Assembly (NCBI RefSeq): GCF_015732285.1
Contig: NZ_WIQU01000022.1
Location: forward strand, 6,536-70,535
Length of the DNA: 64,000 nt
Source: Pectinatus frisingensis
Lineage (GTDB): Bacteria > Bacillota > Negativicutes > Selenomonadales > Selenomonadaceae
Reading direction: 5' to 3'
Shown piece by piece: positions 32,902 to 43,360 of this stretch. Every line of letters starts with the position of its first letter. The stretch's first letter is position 1. The notes beneath the pieces were generated by a model. That model searched no databases and was not told where the DNA came from. It saw nothing but the letters and a program-made list of their open reading frames with translations. A program made the position numbers and the translations under genes.

Positions 32902-35523
32902 TTGAAATATATGAGTGGCAATGAACTGCGGGAAAAGTTTCTGCAATACTTTGCACAAAGAGGTCATTTGCGTCTGCCAAGTTTTTCTTTGATACCGGAA
33001 AATGATCCGTCTTTATTGATGATCGGTGCGGGGATGGCACCTTTTAAACCTTTTTTTACTGGGAAAATGAAACCACCATGCACACGCATAACCACTAGTC
33101 AGCGTTGTGTTCGTACCGGTGATATTGAAAATGTTGGCAGGACAGCTCGTCATCAAACATATTTCGAAATGCTGGGTAATTTTTCTTTTGGTGATTATTT
33201 TAAAGAGGAAGTAATACCTTGGGCTTGGGATTTTCTGACAAAAGAATTAGAGCTTCCTGCGGATAAACTGTGGGTAAGCATTTATCCTAAGGACGATGAG
33301 GCTTATAAAATATGGACGGAAAAAACAACGGTTAATCCACAGCAGATTATTAAACTGGAGGATAATTTCTGGGAAATAGGTACGGGCCCGTGCGGACCTG
33401 ATTCAGAAATATACATTGATCTTGGTGAGGAACGCGGCTGTGGCAAACCAGATTGTGCACCGGGCTGCGATTGTGATCGTTATTTGGAAATATGGAATCT
33501 TGTATTCACTCAATATGATCATACCGAAACTGGTGATTATGTTCCTCTGGCTAAGAAAAATATCGACACTGGTGCCGGTTTAGAACGGTTGGCATCAGTG
33601 GTTCAAGGCAAACCAACTAATTTTGAAACCGATTTATTGTATCCGATTATAGAGTATGCTTCCCTTGTTTCCGGTGTAGCTTATAATGCAGGTGAACAAT
33701 CAGATATTTCTTTAAAAGTCATTGCTGATCATGCCCGTAGTATAGCAATAATGGTAATGGACGGAATTTTGCCTTCTAATGAGGGCCGGGGATATGTATT
33801 ACGCCGTATTTTGCGCCGGGCAGTACGACATGGGCGTATGCTGGGAATCGAAAAGGCATTTTTGGCAGATGCAGTTGATGTTGTAGCTGATATTTACAAG
33901 GATGTTTATGATGAACTTATTGTGCGCAAAGATTATATTAAAAAAGTTATCAGCGTTGAGGAAGAACGTTTTCATCTTACCTTATCACAAGGGATATCGC
34001 TATTAAATGAGGAAATAGAAGAACTTACTGCACAGGGAAAAACTATTCTTAATGGGGAAATAGGCTTTAAATTATATGATACTTACGGGTTTCCTTGTGA
34101 ATTGACCAGTGAGATACTTCATGAAAATCAATTAGTGCTTGATATGGATGGATTCAATAAAGCTATGCAGGCACAAAGGGAACGTGCCAGAAAAGCCCGT
34201 CAGGAAAATAAACGCATTGATATTCCGGATTTACGCAATCTTGATGTTGATAAACTCAGCAGTAATGCCGCAGCTAAGTCAGCAAAGATAGTTTGTATAT
34301 GGAAAGATGCACAGATTACAGACGCATTGCATGACGGTGATGAAGCAGGAATAATACTCGATGTAACACCCTTTTATGCTGAAGGCGGCGGACAGGTCGG
34401 TGATTGCGGTCAATTGATCGGAGAAATGGGACGTGTTGCTATTTCTAATACTAAAAAGTTGCCTAATGGGACGGTTTATCATATCGGTTATGTCACAGAA
34501 GGTGTTATTCATACCGGAGATGATATGAAAATTGAGATAGATGTTGAAAAGAAACTGGCTTCAGCGCGTAATCATACTGCTACGCATTTATTGCAGGCTG
34601 CTTTGAAGAAAGTTGTCGGTGTTCATGTAAATCAAGCCGGTTCGTCAGTAACACCTGAACATTTGCGGTTTGACTTTTCTAATTTTGAACCGATGACGAA
34701 AGAACAATTATCACAAACAGAGCAGATGGTAAATGATGAAATTATTAAGGCCCTGCCGGTAAAAATAAGTCATATGCCTCAGGATGAGGCTAAAAAACAA
34801 GGCGCAATGGCATTGTTTGGCGAGAAATATGGCGATATTGTAAGAGTTGTTACTGTACCGGGATTCAGTATGGAATTATGCGGCGGCAGCCATGTTGAAA
34901 ATATCGGGCAGATAGGTTTATTTAAAATAATCAGTGAAAGTGGTGTCGCGGCCGGAGTTCGTCGAATCGAAGCATTGACCGGCAAGGCTGCTTATGAATA
35001 TACTAAAAAGCAGGAGGCAGTTATTACCGGAGCGGCGGAATCATTGAAAACAGATGTTTTTGATTTAAATGCGAAAATAGTTGGATTGTTGCAGGAAAAT
35101 AGGGAATTCAAACATCGTTTGAATGATGTAAGGGAAACGGTTGCTAAGGCTAATTCGCAAAAATTATTGTCTGATGCAAAACAATATGGTGATTTGAACG
35201 TAGTGTCTGGTAAAGTCGATGCTGCGGATATGGATGAACTGCGCAGTATTGCTGATACAATCTGTAGTCAGTTGAAAAATGGTGTTGTAATATTAGCAGC
35301 TGCAGTTGCAGCGGATAAAGTTAATTTAGTGGTAAAGGTTTCGACAGATGCTGTTAAGAAGGGTGTTCATGCCGGCAAAATAATTAAGGTTGCCGCTCAG
35401 GTGACCGGCGGCAACGGTGGTGGCCGTCCTAATATGGCTCAGGCCGGTGGTAAAATGCCTGGTAAGATACCTGAGGCTTTTGAAAAGGCAATAGAAATTT
35501 TGAAATCACAGATAGATAATTAG
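32902..35523 (+). CDS. alaS: Alanyl-tRNA synthetase
   Basis: An 873-residue class II synthetase of full length. The catalytic domain starts [20 protein letters not shown], with [15 protein letters not shown] (near 70). The editing domain has the zinc motif [11 protein letters not shown] and [15 protein letters not shown]-terminal glycine-rich C-Ala domain ends [15 protein letters not shown]. It charges tRNA-Ala. The TTG at 32902 follows GGAGG by 9-10 nt and is preferred over ATG 32911. It heads the alaS-ireB-ruvX operon, an arrangement common in Firmicutes. Confidence 0.97.
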   Translation: MKYMSGNELREKFLQYFAQRGHLRLPSFSLIPENDPSLLMIGAGMAPFKPFFTGKMKPPCTRITTSQRCVRTGDIENVGRTARHQTYFEMLGNFSFGDYFKEEVIPWAWDFLTKELELPADKLWVSIYPKDDEAYKIWTEKTTVNPQQIIKLEDNFWEIGTGPCGPDSEIYIDLGEERGCGKPDCAPGCDCDRYLEIWNLVFTQYDHTETGDYVPLAKKNIDTGAGLERLASVVQGKPTNFETDLLYPIIEYASLVSGVAYNAGEQSDISLKVIADHARSIAIMVMDGILPSNEGRGYVLRRILRRAVRHGRMLGIEKAFLADAVDVVADIYKDVYDELIVRKDYIKKVISVEEERFHLTLSQGISLLNEEIEELTAQGKTILNGEIGFKLYDTYGFPCELTSEILHENQLVLDMDGFNKAMQAQRERARKARQENKRIDIPDLRNLDVDKLSSNAAAKSAKIVCIWKDAQITDALHDGDEAGIILDVTPFYAEGGGQVGDCGQLIGEMGRVAISNTKKLPNGTVYHIGYVTEGVIHTGDDMKIEIDVEKKLASARNHTATHLLQAALKKVVGVHVNQAGSSVTPEHLRFDFSNFEPMTKEQLSQTEQMVNDEIIKALPVKISHMPQDEAKKQGAMALFGEKYGDIVRVVTVPGFSMELCGGSHVENIGQIGLFKIISESGVAAGVRRIEALTGKAAYEYTKKQEAVITGAAESLKTDVFDLNAKIVGLLQENREFKHRLNDVRETVAKANSQKLLSDAKQYGDLNVVSGKVDAADMDELRSIADTICSQLKNGVVILAAAVAADKVNLVVKVSTDAVKKGVHAGKIIKVAAQVTGGNGGGRPNMAQAGGKMPGKIPEAFEKAIEILKSQIDN

Positions 35524-35554
35524 ATATTTTTTCCGTGAAAGGAATGTGATTTAT

Positions 35555-35812
35555 ATGTCCAATATGGAAGAAACAATGATGTTTAAGTTTGGTGCCGATA
35601 AAAAACGGGCTGAAACGGTAATTAAGGAAGTATGTGCGGCGATGCAGGAAAAAGGATATAATCCGATAAACCAGTTGGTAGGTTATTTGTTATCAGGTGA
35701 TCCTGCATATATAACCAGTTATAAAGATGCCCGCAGCAAAATTCGCAGTATGGATCGTGATGAATTGCTGGTAGAATTGGTGCAATTTTATTTGAATCAA
35801 AATAAGCTGTAA
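35555..35812 (+). CDS. IreB family regulatory phosphoprotein (UPF0297)
   Basis: An 85-residue protein of the UPF0297/IreB family, starting [17 protein letters not shown] and containing the conserved [20 protein letters not shown]. In Enterococcus, IreB is phosphorylated by the Ser/Thr kinase IreK and affects cephalosporin resistance. It lies 31 nt after alaS and 15 nt before ruvX, as in most Firmicutes. ATG 35555, with AAAGGA 11 nt upstream, is preferred over GTG 35546. Confidence 0.9.
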   Translation: MSNMEETMMFKFGADKKRAETVIKEVCAAMQEKGYNPINQLVGYLLSGDPAYITSYKDARSKIRSMDRDELLVELVQFYLNQNKL

Positions 35813-35827
35813 GAGCAGGAGAATGTA

Positions 35828-36244
35828 ATGCGTGTCATAGGCCTTGATGTAGGAGATAAAACAATAGGTGTGGCGGTTAGCGATGCCCTTATGCTTACAG
35901 CTCAGGGAATCGAGACAATAAGGCGCACAGTATGGGAGAATGATTTACGTCGTCTGAAAGAACTGTTTGATGAATATGATGTTGATAAGATAGTTGTTGG
36001 ACTACCACGAAACATGAATGGCACTGAGGGCGAGCGCTGTGACATTGTCAGAGATTTTGCCAAACGGCTGCAAACCGTTGTTGATAGTGAAATAATTTTT
36101 TGGGATGAACGATTGTCTACAGTAGCAGCGGAGAAATATTTGGTGGCTGCGGATGTCAGCAGGGCAAAACGGCGTAAGGTGATAGATAAAATGGCGGCAG
36201 TTTTTATTCTGCAAGGATATCTTGACAGCAGTCCACGACTTTAA
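35828..36244 (+). CDS. ruvX: Putative pre-16S rRNA nuclease YqgF / RuvX
   Basis: A 138-residue RNase H-fold protein: [19 protein letters not shown] with the first acidic residue Asp6, [16 protein letters not shown] near 55-70 and [14 protein letters not shown] near 95 with the second acidic pair. It processes the 5' end of 16S rRNA and is also annotated as a Holliday junction resolvase. Last gene of the alaS operon; terminator right after it. Confidence 0.93.
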   Translation: MRVIGLDVGDKTIGVAVSDALMLTAQGIETIRRTVWENDLRRLKELFDEYDVDKIVVGLPRNMNGTEGERCDIVRDFAKRLQTVVDSEIIFWDERLSTVAAEKYLVAADVSRAKRRKVIDKMAAVFILQGYLDSSPRL

Positions 36245-36246
36245 TC

Positions 36247-36282
36247 GAAAAACTCAGTCCTTTTCAGGGGACTGAGTTTTTT
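36247..36282 (+). terminator. Terminator after ruvX
   Basis: AAAACTCAGTCC paired with GGACTGAGTTTTTT around a short loop, ending in a T-run. It overlaps no gene and also faces the zur stop at 36297. Confidence 0.85.
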
Positions 36283-36296
36283 AGTTAAAATATTAA

Positions 36297-36731
36297 TCAG
36301 TTTGCGGCAATTATTTTTTGGCAGTCACGACAATAGCCATATAATTCCAAACGATGATTAACGATGGAAAAATCGGTCTGCTTTTCTACTGTTTTTTCAA
36401 ATTCTTTTAAAGGACAGCCACCAATTAAAATGACTTTTTTACAGCGCAGACAGATTAATTGATGTTGATGAGTGGTGGGAAATAATGAATATACACACTT
36501 TTCGTCCATAAAAGAAGTCCGCAGGGTTATTTTTTTTTCGGTGAATTTTTCTAATATTCGATAGACCGTTGATAGATTTACTAATGCATCGCTTTTTCTG
36601 GCCTTGAGATAAATTTGTTCAGCTGTGTGCGGTATTTTGATATTCTTCAATATATTAAGCAGTAAATTGCGTTGTTTTGTACTTTTCATGCCATATTTAT
36701 TGAGATATTCTTTATAATTTAATTCTTCCAT
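36297..36731 (-). CDS. zur: Fur-family metal regulator, probably Zur
   Basis: A 144-residue Fur-family repressor: winged-helix part with LSTVYRILEKF (near 55), then two CxxC motifs, CLRCKK and CRDCQK, that form the structural zinc site, and HQHQ before the first. It is the third gene after znuC and znuB, and a 7-1-7 palindrome of Fur type lies in the znuA/znuC intergenic region, so a zinc-sensing Zur is most likely; PerR or Fur is less likely. ATG 36731 has GAGGAAGG 6 nt upstream; the more distant TTG lacks a site. Confidence 0.82.
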   Translation of the reverse strand: MEELNYKEYLNKYGMKSTKQRNLLLNILKNIKIPHTAEQIYLKARKSDALVNLSTVYRILEKFTEKKITLRTSFMDEKCVYSLFPTTHQHQLICLRCKKVILIGGCPLKEFEKTVEKQTDFSIVNHRLELYGYCRDCQKIIAAN

Positions 36732-36772
36732 CTTCATCCTTCCTCGTCTATAGGATTTATGCTGCAAAAATA

Positions 36773-37579
36773 TTATTGTAGCAGTTTAGCTTTTATTTTA
36801 TATTTATAAAATAGTACACATAACAATAATAACACTGAATTCAATGCTATTATACCACCAGGAGCCGCATTGACCCAATAGGAAATGATAATGCCGGAAA
36901 AAATATCAATATAACTAAACAAGATACCATAGCAAAGTGTTTTTTTAAAACTCATTTCTAATTGTAAGGCAGCCGCAATCGGTAAAGCTATTAGTGCACT
37001 GATAACTAAAATACCGACGATACGTATTGATATTGATATGGTAGCAGCTACTAGAATAGCAAATAGATAATTGATTAATTTTACATCCAGTCCGGCTATT
37101 GTAGCACCTTCCTCATCAAAGACAATAAAGACCAATGCTGAATAAAAGCGATAGACGAGAAAAAGAGAAATGGCACTGAAAAATAGGACCCAATAAAAAT
37201 CTGCCCGGGTGACAGTTAAAATACTGCCGAACATCAGTGAATCGATATTAGCATGCACCAGACCGGAACTGAGTAAAGTGATTGCTATACCGATAGACAA
37301 TGATAGTATGATAACCAGAATTAATTCGGCATAGGTGCGAAAGTGTTTTCTCAGCCATTCTATGATGACACTAAAAACCGACACAGCTAAAAAAGCGCTT
37401 AATACCGGATTTTCTTGAAAAAGCATGCCTAATGCTATACCAGCCAGTGACGCATGTGATAATGTGTCGCCAATCATGGAATAACGCCTGAGCACGAGAA
37501 AAATGCCGATGACAGGACATAATACGGCGATAAATATAGAAATTAAAAAAGCATTCTGCATAAAACTATAAGTAAGCAT
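36773..37579 (-). CDS. znuB: Zinc ABC transporter permease
   Basis: A 268-residue ABC-3 family permease with about eight helices (MQNAFLISIFIAVLCPVIG at the start; LVLRRYSMIGDTLSHASLAG motif). It forms the membrane channel for zinc or manganese uptake. Its start overlaps the znuC stop by one base (TAATG), so the two are translated together. The zinc role is inferred from the Zur-like gene downstream and the operator. Confidence 0.88.
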   Translation of the reverse strand: MLTYSFMQNAFLISIFIAVLCPVIGIFLVLRRYSMIGDTLSHASLAGIALGMLFQENPVLSAFLAVSVFSVIIEWLRKHFRTYAELILVIILSLSIGIAITLLSSGLVHANIDSLMFGSILTVTRADFYWVLFFSAISLFLVYRFYSALVFIVFDEEGATIAGLDVKLINYLFAILVAATISISIRIVGILVISALIALPIAAALQLEMSFKKTLCYGILFSYIDIFSGIIISYWVNAAPGGIIALNSVLLLLCVLFYKYKIKAKLLQ

Positions 37580-38247
37580 TAATAATTTTCTCCTATGTCA
37601 TTTTTCAGATGTTCTTTGATATATTGCTGCGGCAGACAAATATGGCCGTGACCCTTTTCAATATGGTAAAGGGCTGTAGAATTTTTTACAGCAGCCTGAA
37701 GATTGTGTTCTACACAAATGATCGTTGTTTTGTCCTGTCGGTTGAGAGTACGCAAAAAACCGTATATTTCAATTTGGCTTTGCCGGTCAATACCGTTAGA
37801 AGGTTCATCGAGTATCAACAGTTTGGGATTTCCCAGAAGTGCTCTGGCAATGAATAATTTTTGGCATTGTCCACCGGACAGCTGGCCAATGAGAGTATTT
37901 TCCTTTCCGTTTAAGTGTAATAATTTAAGGACGTCGGGTATTTTTACGGTGAGAGATTTTTTTTGGACTTTTTTGTAGCAATTAAGAACCTCATTAACTG
38001 TTATAGGGAAATGAGTGTTTAACTGATTGAAACGTTGCGGTACATATGCCGTGGTAGGATAAGTGTTTTCTATTGTTCCGGAATCAGGTGTAAGCAGACC
38101 TAAAATCAGACGTATTAAAGTGCTTTTGCCTGAACCGTTGGAACCGATTATTGATATGTAATCGCCATGGTTGACGGTGAGGTTTATATTAATAAGCAAA
38201 TTACGCTGATTGTTATATGAAAAATACAGATTATTAATTTTTAACAT
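37579..38247 (-). CDS. znuC: Zinc ABC transporter ATP-binding protein
   Basis: A 222-residue ABC ATPase: Walker A GSNGSGKSTLI (36-46), signature LSGGQCQK (near 130), Walker B LLILDEPSNGID. It powers import through ZnuB. First gene of the znuC-znuB-zur transcript, divergent from znuA. Confidence 0.9.
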   Translation of the reverse strand: MLKINNLYFSYNNQRNLLININLTVNHGDYISIIGSNGSGKSTLIRLILGLLTPDSGTIENTYPTTAYVPQRFNQLNTHFPITVNEVLNCYKKVQKKSLTVKIPDVLKLLHLNGKENTLIGQLSGGQCQKLFIARALLGNPKLLILDEPSNGIDRQSQIEIYGFLRTLNRQDKTTIICVEHNLQAAVKNSTALYHIEKGHGHICLPQQYIKEHLKNDIGENY

Positions 38248-38284
38248 GAAAATCCTTTCTGATTAATCTTGACTTTTTTCTTTT

Positions 38285-38347
38285 TATATTATATCTTTAT
38301 ATTATTGCAAATGCAAATTATTTGCAATAATATAAAGATATAATATA
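38285..38347. promoter_or_regulatory. Zur-type operator inside a long perfect inverted repeat
   Basis: Perfect 27-nt arms (38285-38311 and 38321-38347) with a 9-nt spacer. Inside is a 7-1-7 palindrome TGCAAAT-T-ATTTGCA at 38312-38326, the usual Fur/Zur box geometry. The flanks contain TATAAT-like sequences for both directions (TATAATATA toward znuA). It should switch znuA and znuCB-zur together. Confidence 0.65.
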
Positions 38348-38372
38348 TACTGGGAAAGGTGGAATTATTTTA

Positions 38373-39287
38373 ATGAAAAAGAATCTAATTATTGGTTTTT
38401 TACTTGTAATGTTCTTAATTGTTGTTTCGGGATGCGGGAAAACAAATCCTTCTTCATCGCAGGAGCAAAATAATGATAAGTTGCCTGTAGCAGTGTCCTT
38501 TCAGGCCATGAAAGAGATAACAGAGGCTGTGGGAAAGGATCATGTTGAAGTAAATTGTGTCATACCAGACGGTACAGAACCGCATGATTTTCAACCGACA
38601 GCTAAAGATCTGACGATAATCAGTAAATCAAAAATGTTTATTTATAACGGTTTGGGATTGGAAAAATCGTGGCTGGATAAAGTTACGGCAGCTGATGATA
38701 ATAAGGGTCTTACATTGGTTGAAGCGTCAAAGGAGGCTACGCCAATGATGGTGGCGGAAGATAACAGTGACAGTAAAGTAACTGATCCACATTTTTGGCT
38801 GAGTGTTGAAGGAGCTAAACTCGAGGCTAAGAATATAAGGGATGCCCTGATTGCGGCAGATGGTAAAAATAAAGCCGATTATGAAAAAAATTATCAGGAA
38901 TTTGCTGGTAAATTAGATGACTTGAAGAAGGAATATACCGAGAAGTTTCAAAACTCAAAACGTCATGATTTTGTGACAGGACATGCCGCATTTGGTTATT
39001 TGGCCAGAGATTTTAATTTGAAACAAAATAGTGTATCAGATGCTTTGCTTTCCGGTGAACCAAGTGCCAAAAAATTAAAAGAATTGACGGATTACTGTCG
39101 TCAAAATAATGTCACAACTATTTTTGTGGAAGATATGGTAAATCCGAAAATTTCTGAAACACTGGCTACGGAAGTCAATGCCAAGACTGTTAAAATCTAT
39201 ACATTGGAAAGTAGTCCGGACAATTTGGATTATATCAGTGCGTTGCGCTATGATTTAGATAAAATTTATGAAAGCTTGAATTCGTAA
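38373..39287 (+). CDS. znuA: Zinc ABC transporter substrate-binding lipoprotein
   Basis: A 304-residue cluster A-I binding protein with a lipobox (VVSGCG, Cys21). The metal-binding histidines are in EPHDFQPT, DPHFWLS and TGHAAFGY. The long His-rich loop of many ZnuA proteins is absent; only the short VAEDNSDSKV stands in its place. It captures zinc outside the membrane for ZnuBC, encoded divergently under the shared operator. GGAAAGGTGG upstream. Manganese is the alternative metal. Confidence 0.88.
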   Translation: MKKNLIIGFLLVMFLIVVSGCGKTNPSSSQEQNNDKLPVAVSFQAMKEITEAVGKDHVEVNCVIPDGTEPHDFQPTAKDLTIISKSKMFIYNGLGLEKSWLDKVTAADDNKGLTLVEASKEATPMMVAEDNSDSKVTDPHFWLSVEGAKLEAKNIRDALIAADGKNKADYEKNYQEFAGKLDDLKKEYTEKFQNSKRHDFVTGHAAFGYLARDFNLKQNSVSDALLSGEPSAKKLKELTDYCRQNNVTTIFVEDMVNPKISETLATEVNAKTVKIYTLESSPDNLDYISALRYDLDKIYESLNS

Positions 39288-39305
39288 AAAATCTATACGT
39301 TTAAT

Positions 39306-39345
39306 AAAAAATTAATCCCTCCGTATTGTGGAGGGATTAATTTTT
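39306..39345. terminator. Bidirectional terminator between znuA and rpoC
   Basis: AAAAATTAATCCCTCC pairs with GGAGGGATTAATTTTT around a GTATTGT loop; A-run on one side and T-run on the other serve both convergent genes. Confidence 0.88.
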
Positions 39346-39376
39346 GCCTAATTGCTAAATGAAAGTGGCATGAAAA

Positions 39377-42300
39377 TTATTGGGCTTTATTTTCAACTGT
39401 TTTTTCCGGTTCATCCAAGTCTTTTATTTGGATATTGCGATAACGGCTCATGCCGGTACCAGCAGGAATTAGTTTACCAATTATGACATTTTCTTTTAGG
39501 CCAATAAGTGGATCAACCTTACCCTTTATTGCAGCATCAGTAAGTACCCGGGTCGTTTCCTGGAATGAAGCTGCAGATAAGAATGAATCTGTTGCCAATG
39601 ATGCTTTGGTAATACCCAGCAGGATTGGATGGGCAACTGCCGGCATTCCGTCGGCTTCAATGATTTTTGCGTTGGCAGATTCGAAGGTATTGATATCAAT
39701 ATATTCTCCCGGTAAGAATTCCGTGTCACCGGAGTCTTCGATTTTCACTTTATGAAGCATTTGGCGGACCATCACTTCAATATGCTTATCATTTATTTCA
39801 ACACCTTGGGATTTATATACTTTTTGTACTTCATAGACAAGGTATTTTTGTGTTTCTTTCAGACCGCAGACGCGCAGGATGTCATGTGGATTGATAGAGC
39901 CTTCAGTGATTTTATCACCGGGTTTAACAGTCAATTTATCGCGGACCAGCATTCTTGCGCCATAAGGTATTGGATATTCACGGGCATCACCTTCTGGTGG
40001 AGTTACCACGACCACACGCATACCTTTTTCTTCAGTAATGCTTACTTCACCAGCAATTTCAGAAATGATGGCATGGTGTTTTGGTTTGCGTGCTTCAAAT
40101 AGTTCTTCGACACGCGGCAGGCCCTGGGTGATATCTTCTCCGGCTACACCACCGGTATGGAAGGTACGCATAGTCAGCTGCGTGCCCGGTTCTCCGATCG
40201 ATTGTGCGGCAATGATACCGACAGCTTCACCAATATCAACTTCGGTGGCATTAGCTAGATCACGACCATAGCATTTTATGCATACACCAAATTGCGATTT
40301 ACATGTCAATACACTTCTTATCGTTACTTTTTCGCGTACACTACATATTTTATCAGCAAGTTCATCAGTAATACTGTCATTAATAGAAGCAATTTTTTCA
40401 TTTGTTGAAGGATCAAGGATATCTTCTGCCAGAACACGTCCGACGATTCTTTCCTTCAATGATTCAATTACACCGTTACCTTCTTTTATTGCTTCAACTT
40501 CAATACCACGGATACTGTTGTTGCGGACCTTGACTTCTTTGGCGTCACTATTTAATATATTTTCAATGCTTTTTTCTGTCAGTGGTTCACCACCGGCAAT
40601 TAAAATATCACCGGCACAATCACGAACATCTTCGGTAACTTTTTTGCCCAGCATTTCATGCATCATTGCTTTTTTGATGGAATGGCGCACATTTTCTTCC
40701 GGGGCGCCAAGTGCTATTGTTTCTGTAGATACGGTACTGCCAGTGCAAATATCGGCATTTGACAGACCTTTTAGAGTAATTTCAGCAACACCGTGTTCGC
40801 CGATAGATTTTAATGATGTTTCATCAAGAGCTGTATCCGCCGAGAATAGGATATCAGCCGTCTTAGGATCAGTTACATTCTGAGCCAGTATACGGCCAAT
40901 TAAGGTCGGAGCCAGCATGGAAACGGCGCTGGATGCTGAGGTAGCTAGTTTTGCCCGTTCACGAACGAGGTTGATACCTACAATATCACAGTCTTCTTCA
41001 CGCACTATTACATCTTGGGCAACGTCGACGAGGCGGCGGGTAAGATAACCGGAATCTGCTGTACGCAGGGCAGTATCGGCAAGACCTTTACGGGCACCAT
41101 GCGATGATATAAAGTAATCGGATACAGTCAAGCCTTCACGGAAGTTGGCTTTGATAGGCAGTTCAATAATATTTCCGGATGGATCAGCCATTAAGCCGCG
41201 CATGCCGGCAAGCTGGCGCATTTGCTGTTTATTACCGCGGGCACCGGAATCGGCCATCATGAATATTGGATTAAAAGGATCCATATTATTCATCATTGCA
41301 TCGGTTATATCATCGGTGGCCTTGGTCCAAAGATCGCAAACCATTTTATGGCGTTCTTCTTCGGTTATCAGACCACGATTGAATTTTTGTTCAACCTTAT
41401 TGACTTTTTCTTCTGAAGCGGCTAAGATTTCTTTCTTTTCCGGCGGAACGATGATATCGGAAATAGCAACGGTCATACCAGCGATACAAGCGTAATGATA
41501 GCCTAAGTTTTTAACACTGTCAATTACAACAGAAGTCTGGCTGCCGCCTAGTTTTTCATAGCATTTAGCAACAAGTTTGCCAAGTTCTTTTTTATCCATG
41601 CGGATACCTAAACACCATTCGCCGGTTTTTTTATCTTTATAGTAGTAACGTATTGGTTCCGGTAAAATTTCATTGAAGATCATGCGACCTAATGAAGTGT
41701 TGACTAAACCATATTTACCGATACGTACCTTAATTTTTGCCTGCAAATCCAATTCTTTATGCTGATGAGCCAGGATGGCTTCATTTATTCCTGTAAATAT
41801 TTTGTTTTCACCATGTGCACCGGGTCTTAATATTGTCAAATAATAAGAACCCAAAACCATATCCTGGGTAGGTACAATAATCGGACGGCCATCCTTAGGT
41901 GCCAGTATATGATTGGCTGCCAGCATCAATATGCGGGCTTCAGCCTGAGCTTCAGTTGAAAGTGGCAAATGGATAGCCATTTGGTCACCATCAAAATCGG
42001 CATTGTAAGCAGTGCAGGCAAGTGGATGGAGTTTTAATGCTCTGCCTTCAGTCAATACAGGTTCAAATGCCTGAATACCTAAACGATGCAGTGTCGGTGC
42101 ACGGTTAAGCAGGACAGGATGTTCTTTGATAACTTCTTCAAGAACATCCCATACTTCGGGACGCACACGTTCAACCATACGTTTAGCTGATTTTATGTTG
42201 TGAGCTATTCCTGCATTGACTAATTTTTTCATTACAAATGGTTTGAATAATTCCAAAGCCATTTCTTTTGGCAGGCCGCATTGATGCAATTTTAATTCAG

Positions 42301-43342
42301 GTCCTACAACAATAACGGAACGGCCGGAATAGTCAACACGTTTACCAAGCAGATTTTGGCGGAAACGGCCTTGTTTGCCCTTTAACATGTCACTTAATGA
42401 TTTCAGTGGGCGATTTCCCGGACCAGTTACCGGACGACCGCGACGACCATTATCAATCAATGAATCCACGGCTTCTTGAAGCATACGCTTTTCATTCCTG
42501 ACAATAATGTCTGGTGCACCTAGATCGAGCAAGCGTTTTAAACGATTATTGCGGTTTATTACACGGCGATATAAATCATTTAAATCAGAAGTAGCAAATC
42601 TGCCACCATCCAATTGTACCATCGGACGAAGTTCCGGTGGGATGACCGGAACCACATCCAATATCATCCATGATGGTTTATTACCTGATTTGCGAAAAGC
42701 TTCGACCACTTCCAGACGACGTATGGCACGAACCTTTCTTTGTCCGCTGGAGGAAGTGAGCTCAGCTCGTAAACTGGTACTCATTTTGTCCAGATCTATT
42801 TCTTCTAATAACTGTTTTACCGCTTCAGCGCCCATACCAACTTTGAAGCTATTGCCATATTTTGCATTGTATTCGCGATACTCATTTTCTGTGAGTAATT
42901 GTTTTTTCATCAATGGTGTATCGCCCGCATCTAATACTATATATGATGCGAAATACAGGACTTTTTCCAAAGAACGTGGTGATACGTCGAGTATAAGTCC
43001 CATGCGGCTGGGAATACCTTTAAAATACCAAATATGTGAAACCGGTGCTGCAAGCTCAATGTGTCCCATGCGTTCACGTCGAACCTTTGCCCGGGTTACT
43101 TCGACACCGCAGCGATCACATATTACACCCTTATAACGAATGCGTTTGTATTTACCACAATGGCATTCCCAGTCACGTGTCGGACCAAATATCCGTTCAC
43201 AAAACAACCCGTCACGTTCAGGTTTTAATGTACGATAATTTATAGTTTCCGGTTTTTTGACTTCACCATAAGACCATTCTCTGATTTTTTCTGGTGAAGC
43301 AATCCCTATACGCATGGAATCGAAATTATTCACATCCAGCAA
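39377..43342 (-). CDS. rpoC: RNA polymerase beta' subunit
   Basis: A 1,321-residue beta' subunit. N-terminal zinc finger ([20 protein letters not shown], near 60-79), the active-site NADFDGDQM (Asp triad), [18 protein letters not shown], and the second zinc cluster [16 protein letters not shown]. The tail KTVENKAQ ends the protein. It catalyses RNA synthesis with RpoB. TTG start at 43342 with GGGAG about 10 nt upstream; it lies 18 nt after rpoB. The other subunits of the core are not in the window. Confidence 0.97.
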   Translation of the reverse strand: MLDVNNFDSMRIGIASPEKIREWSYGEVKKPETINYRTLKPERDGLFCERIFGPTRDWECHCGKYKRIRYKGVICDRCGVEVTRAKVRRERMGHIELAAPVSHIWYFKGIPSRMGLILDVSPRSLEKVLYFASYIVLDAGDTPLMKKQLLTENEYREYNAKYGNSFKVGMGAEAVKQLLEEIDLDKMSTSLRAELTSSSGQRKVRAIRRLEVVEAFRKSGNKPSWMILDVVPVIPPELRPMVQLDGGRFATSDLNDLYRRVINRNNRLKRLLDLGAPDIIVRNEKRMLQEAVDSLIDNGRRGRPVTGPGNRPLKSLSDMLKGKQGRFRQNLLGKRVDYSGRSVIVVGPELKLHQCGLPKEMALELFKPFVMKKLVNAGIAHNIKSAKRMVERVRPEVWDVLEEVIKEHPVLLNRAPTLHRLGIQAFEPVLTEGRALKLHPLACTAYNADFDGDQMAIHLPLSTEAQAEARILMLAANHILAPKDGRPIIVPTQDMVLGSYYLTILRPGAHGENKIFTGINEAILAHQHKELDLQAKIKVRIGKYGLVNTSLGRMIFNEILPEPIRYYYKDKKTGEWCLGIRMDKKELGKLVAKCYEKLGGSQTSVVIDSVKNLGYHYACIAGMTVAISDIIVPPEKKEILAASEEKVNKVEQKFNRGLITEEERHKMVCDLWTKATDDITDAMMNNMDPFNPIFMMADSGARGNKQQMRQLAGMRGLMADPSGNIIELPIKANFREGLTVSDYFISSHGARKGLADTALRTADSGYLTRRLVDVAQDVIVREEDCDIVGINLVRERAKLATSASSAVSMLAPTLIGRILAQNVTDPKTADILFSADTALDETSLKSIGEHGVAEITLKGLSNADICTGSTVSTETIALGAPEENVRHSIKKAMMHEMLGKKVTEDVRDCAGDILIAGGEPLTEKSIENILNSDAKEVKVRNNSIRGIEVEAIKEGNGVIESLKERIVGRVLAEDILDPSTNEKIASINDSITDELADKICSVREKVTIRSVLTCKSQFGVCIKCYGRDLANATEVDIGEAVGIIAAQSIGEPGTQLTMRTFHTGGVAGEDITQGLPRVEELFEARKPKHHAIISEIAGEVSITEEKGMRVVVVTPPEGDAREYPIPYGARMLVRDKLTVKPGDKITEGSINPHDILRVCGLKETQKYLVYEVQKVYKSQGVEINDKHIEVMVRQMLHKVKIEDSGDTEFLPGEYIDINTFESANAKIIEADGMPAVAHPILLGITKASLATDSFLSAASFQETTRVLTDAAIKGKVDPLIGLKENVIIGKLIPAGTGMSRYRNIQIKDLDEPEKTVENKAQ

Positions 43343-43360
43343 AGGGTAATCACTCCCCTC

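Noticed and set aside
42507-43136. 209-codon plus-strand open frame inside rpoC
   Set aside because: It is antisense to a conserved part of rpoC, has no ribosome binding site and no protein-like pattern; long antisense frames are expected there.
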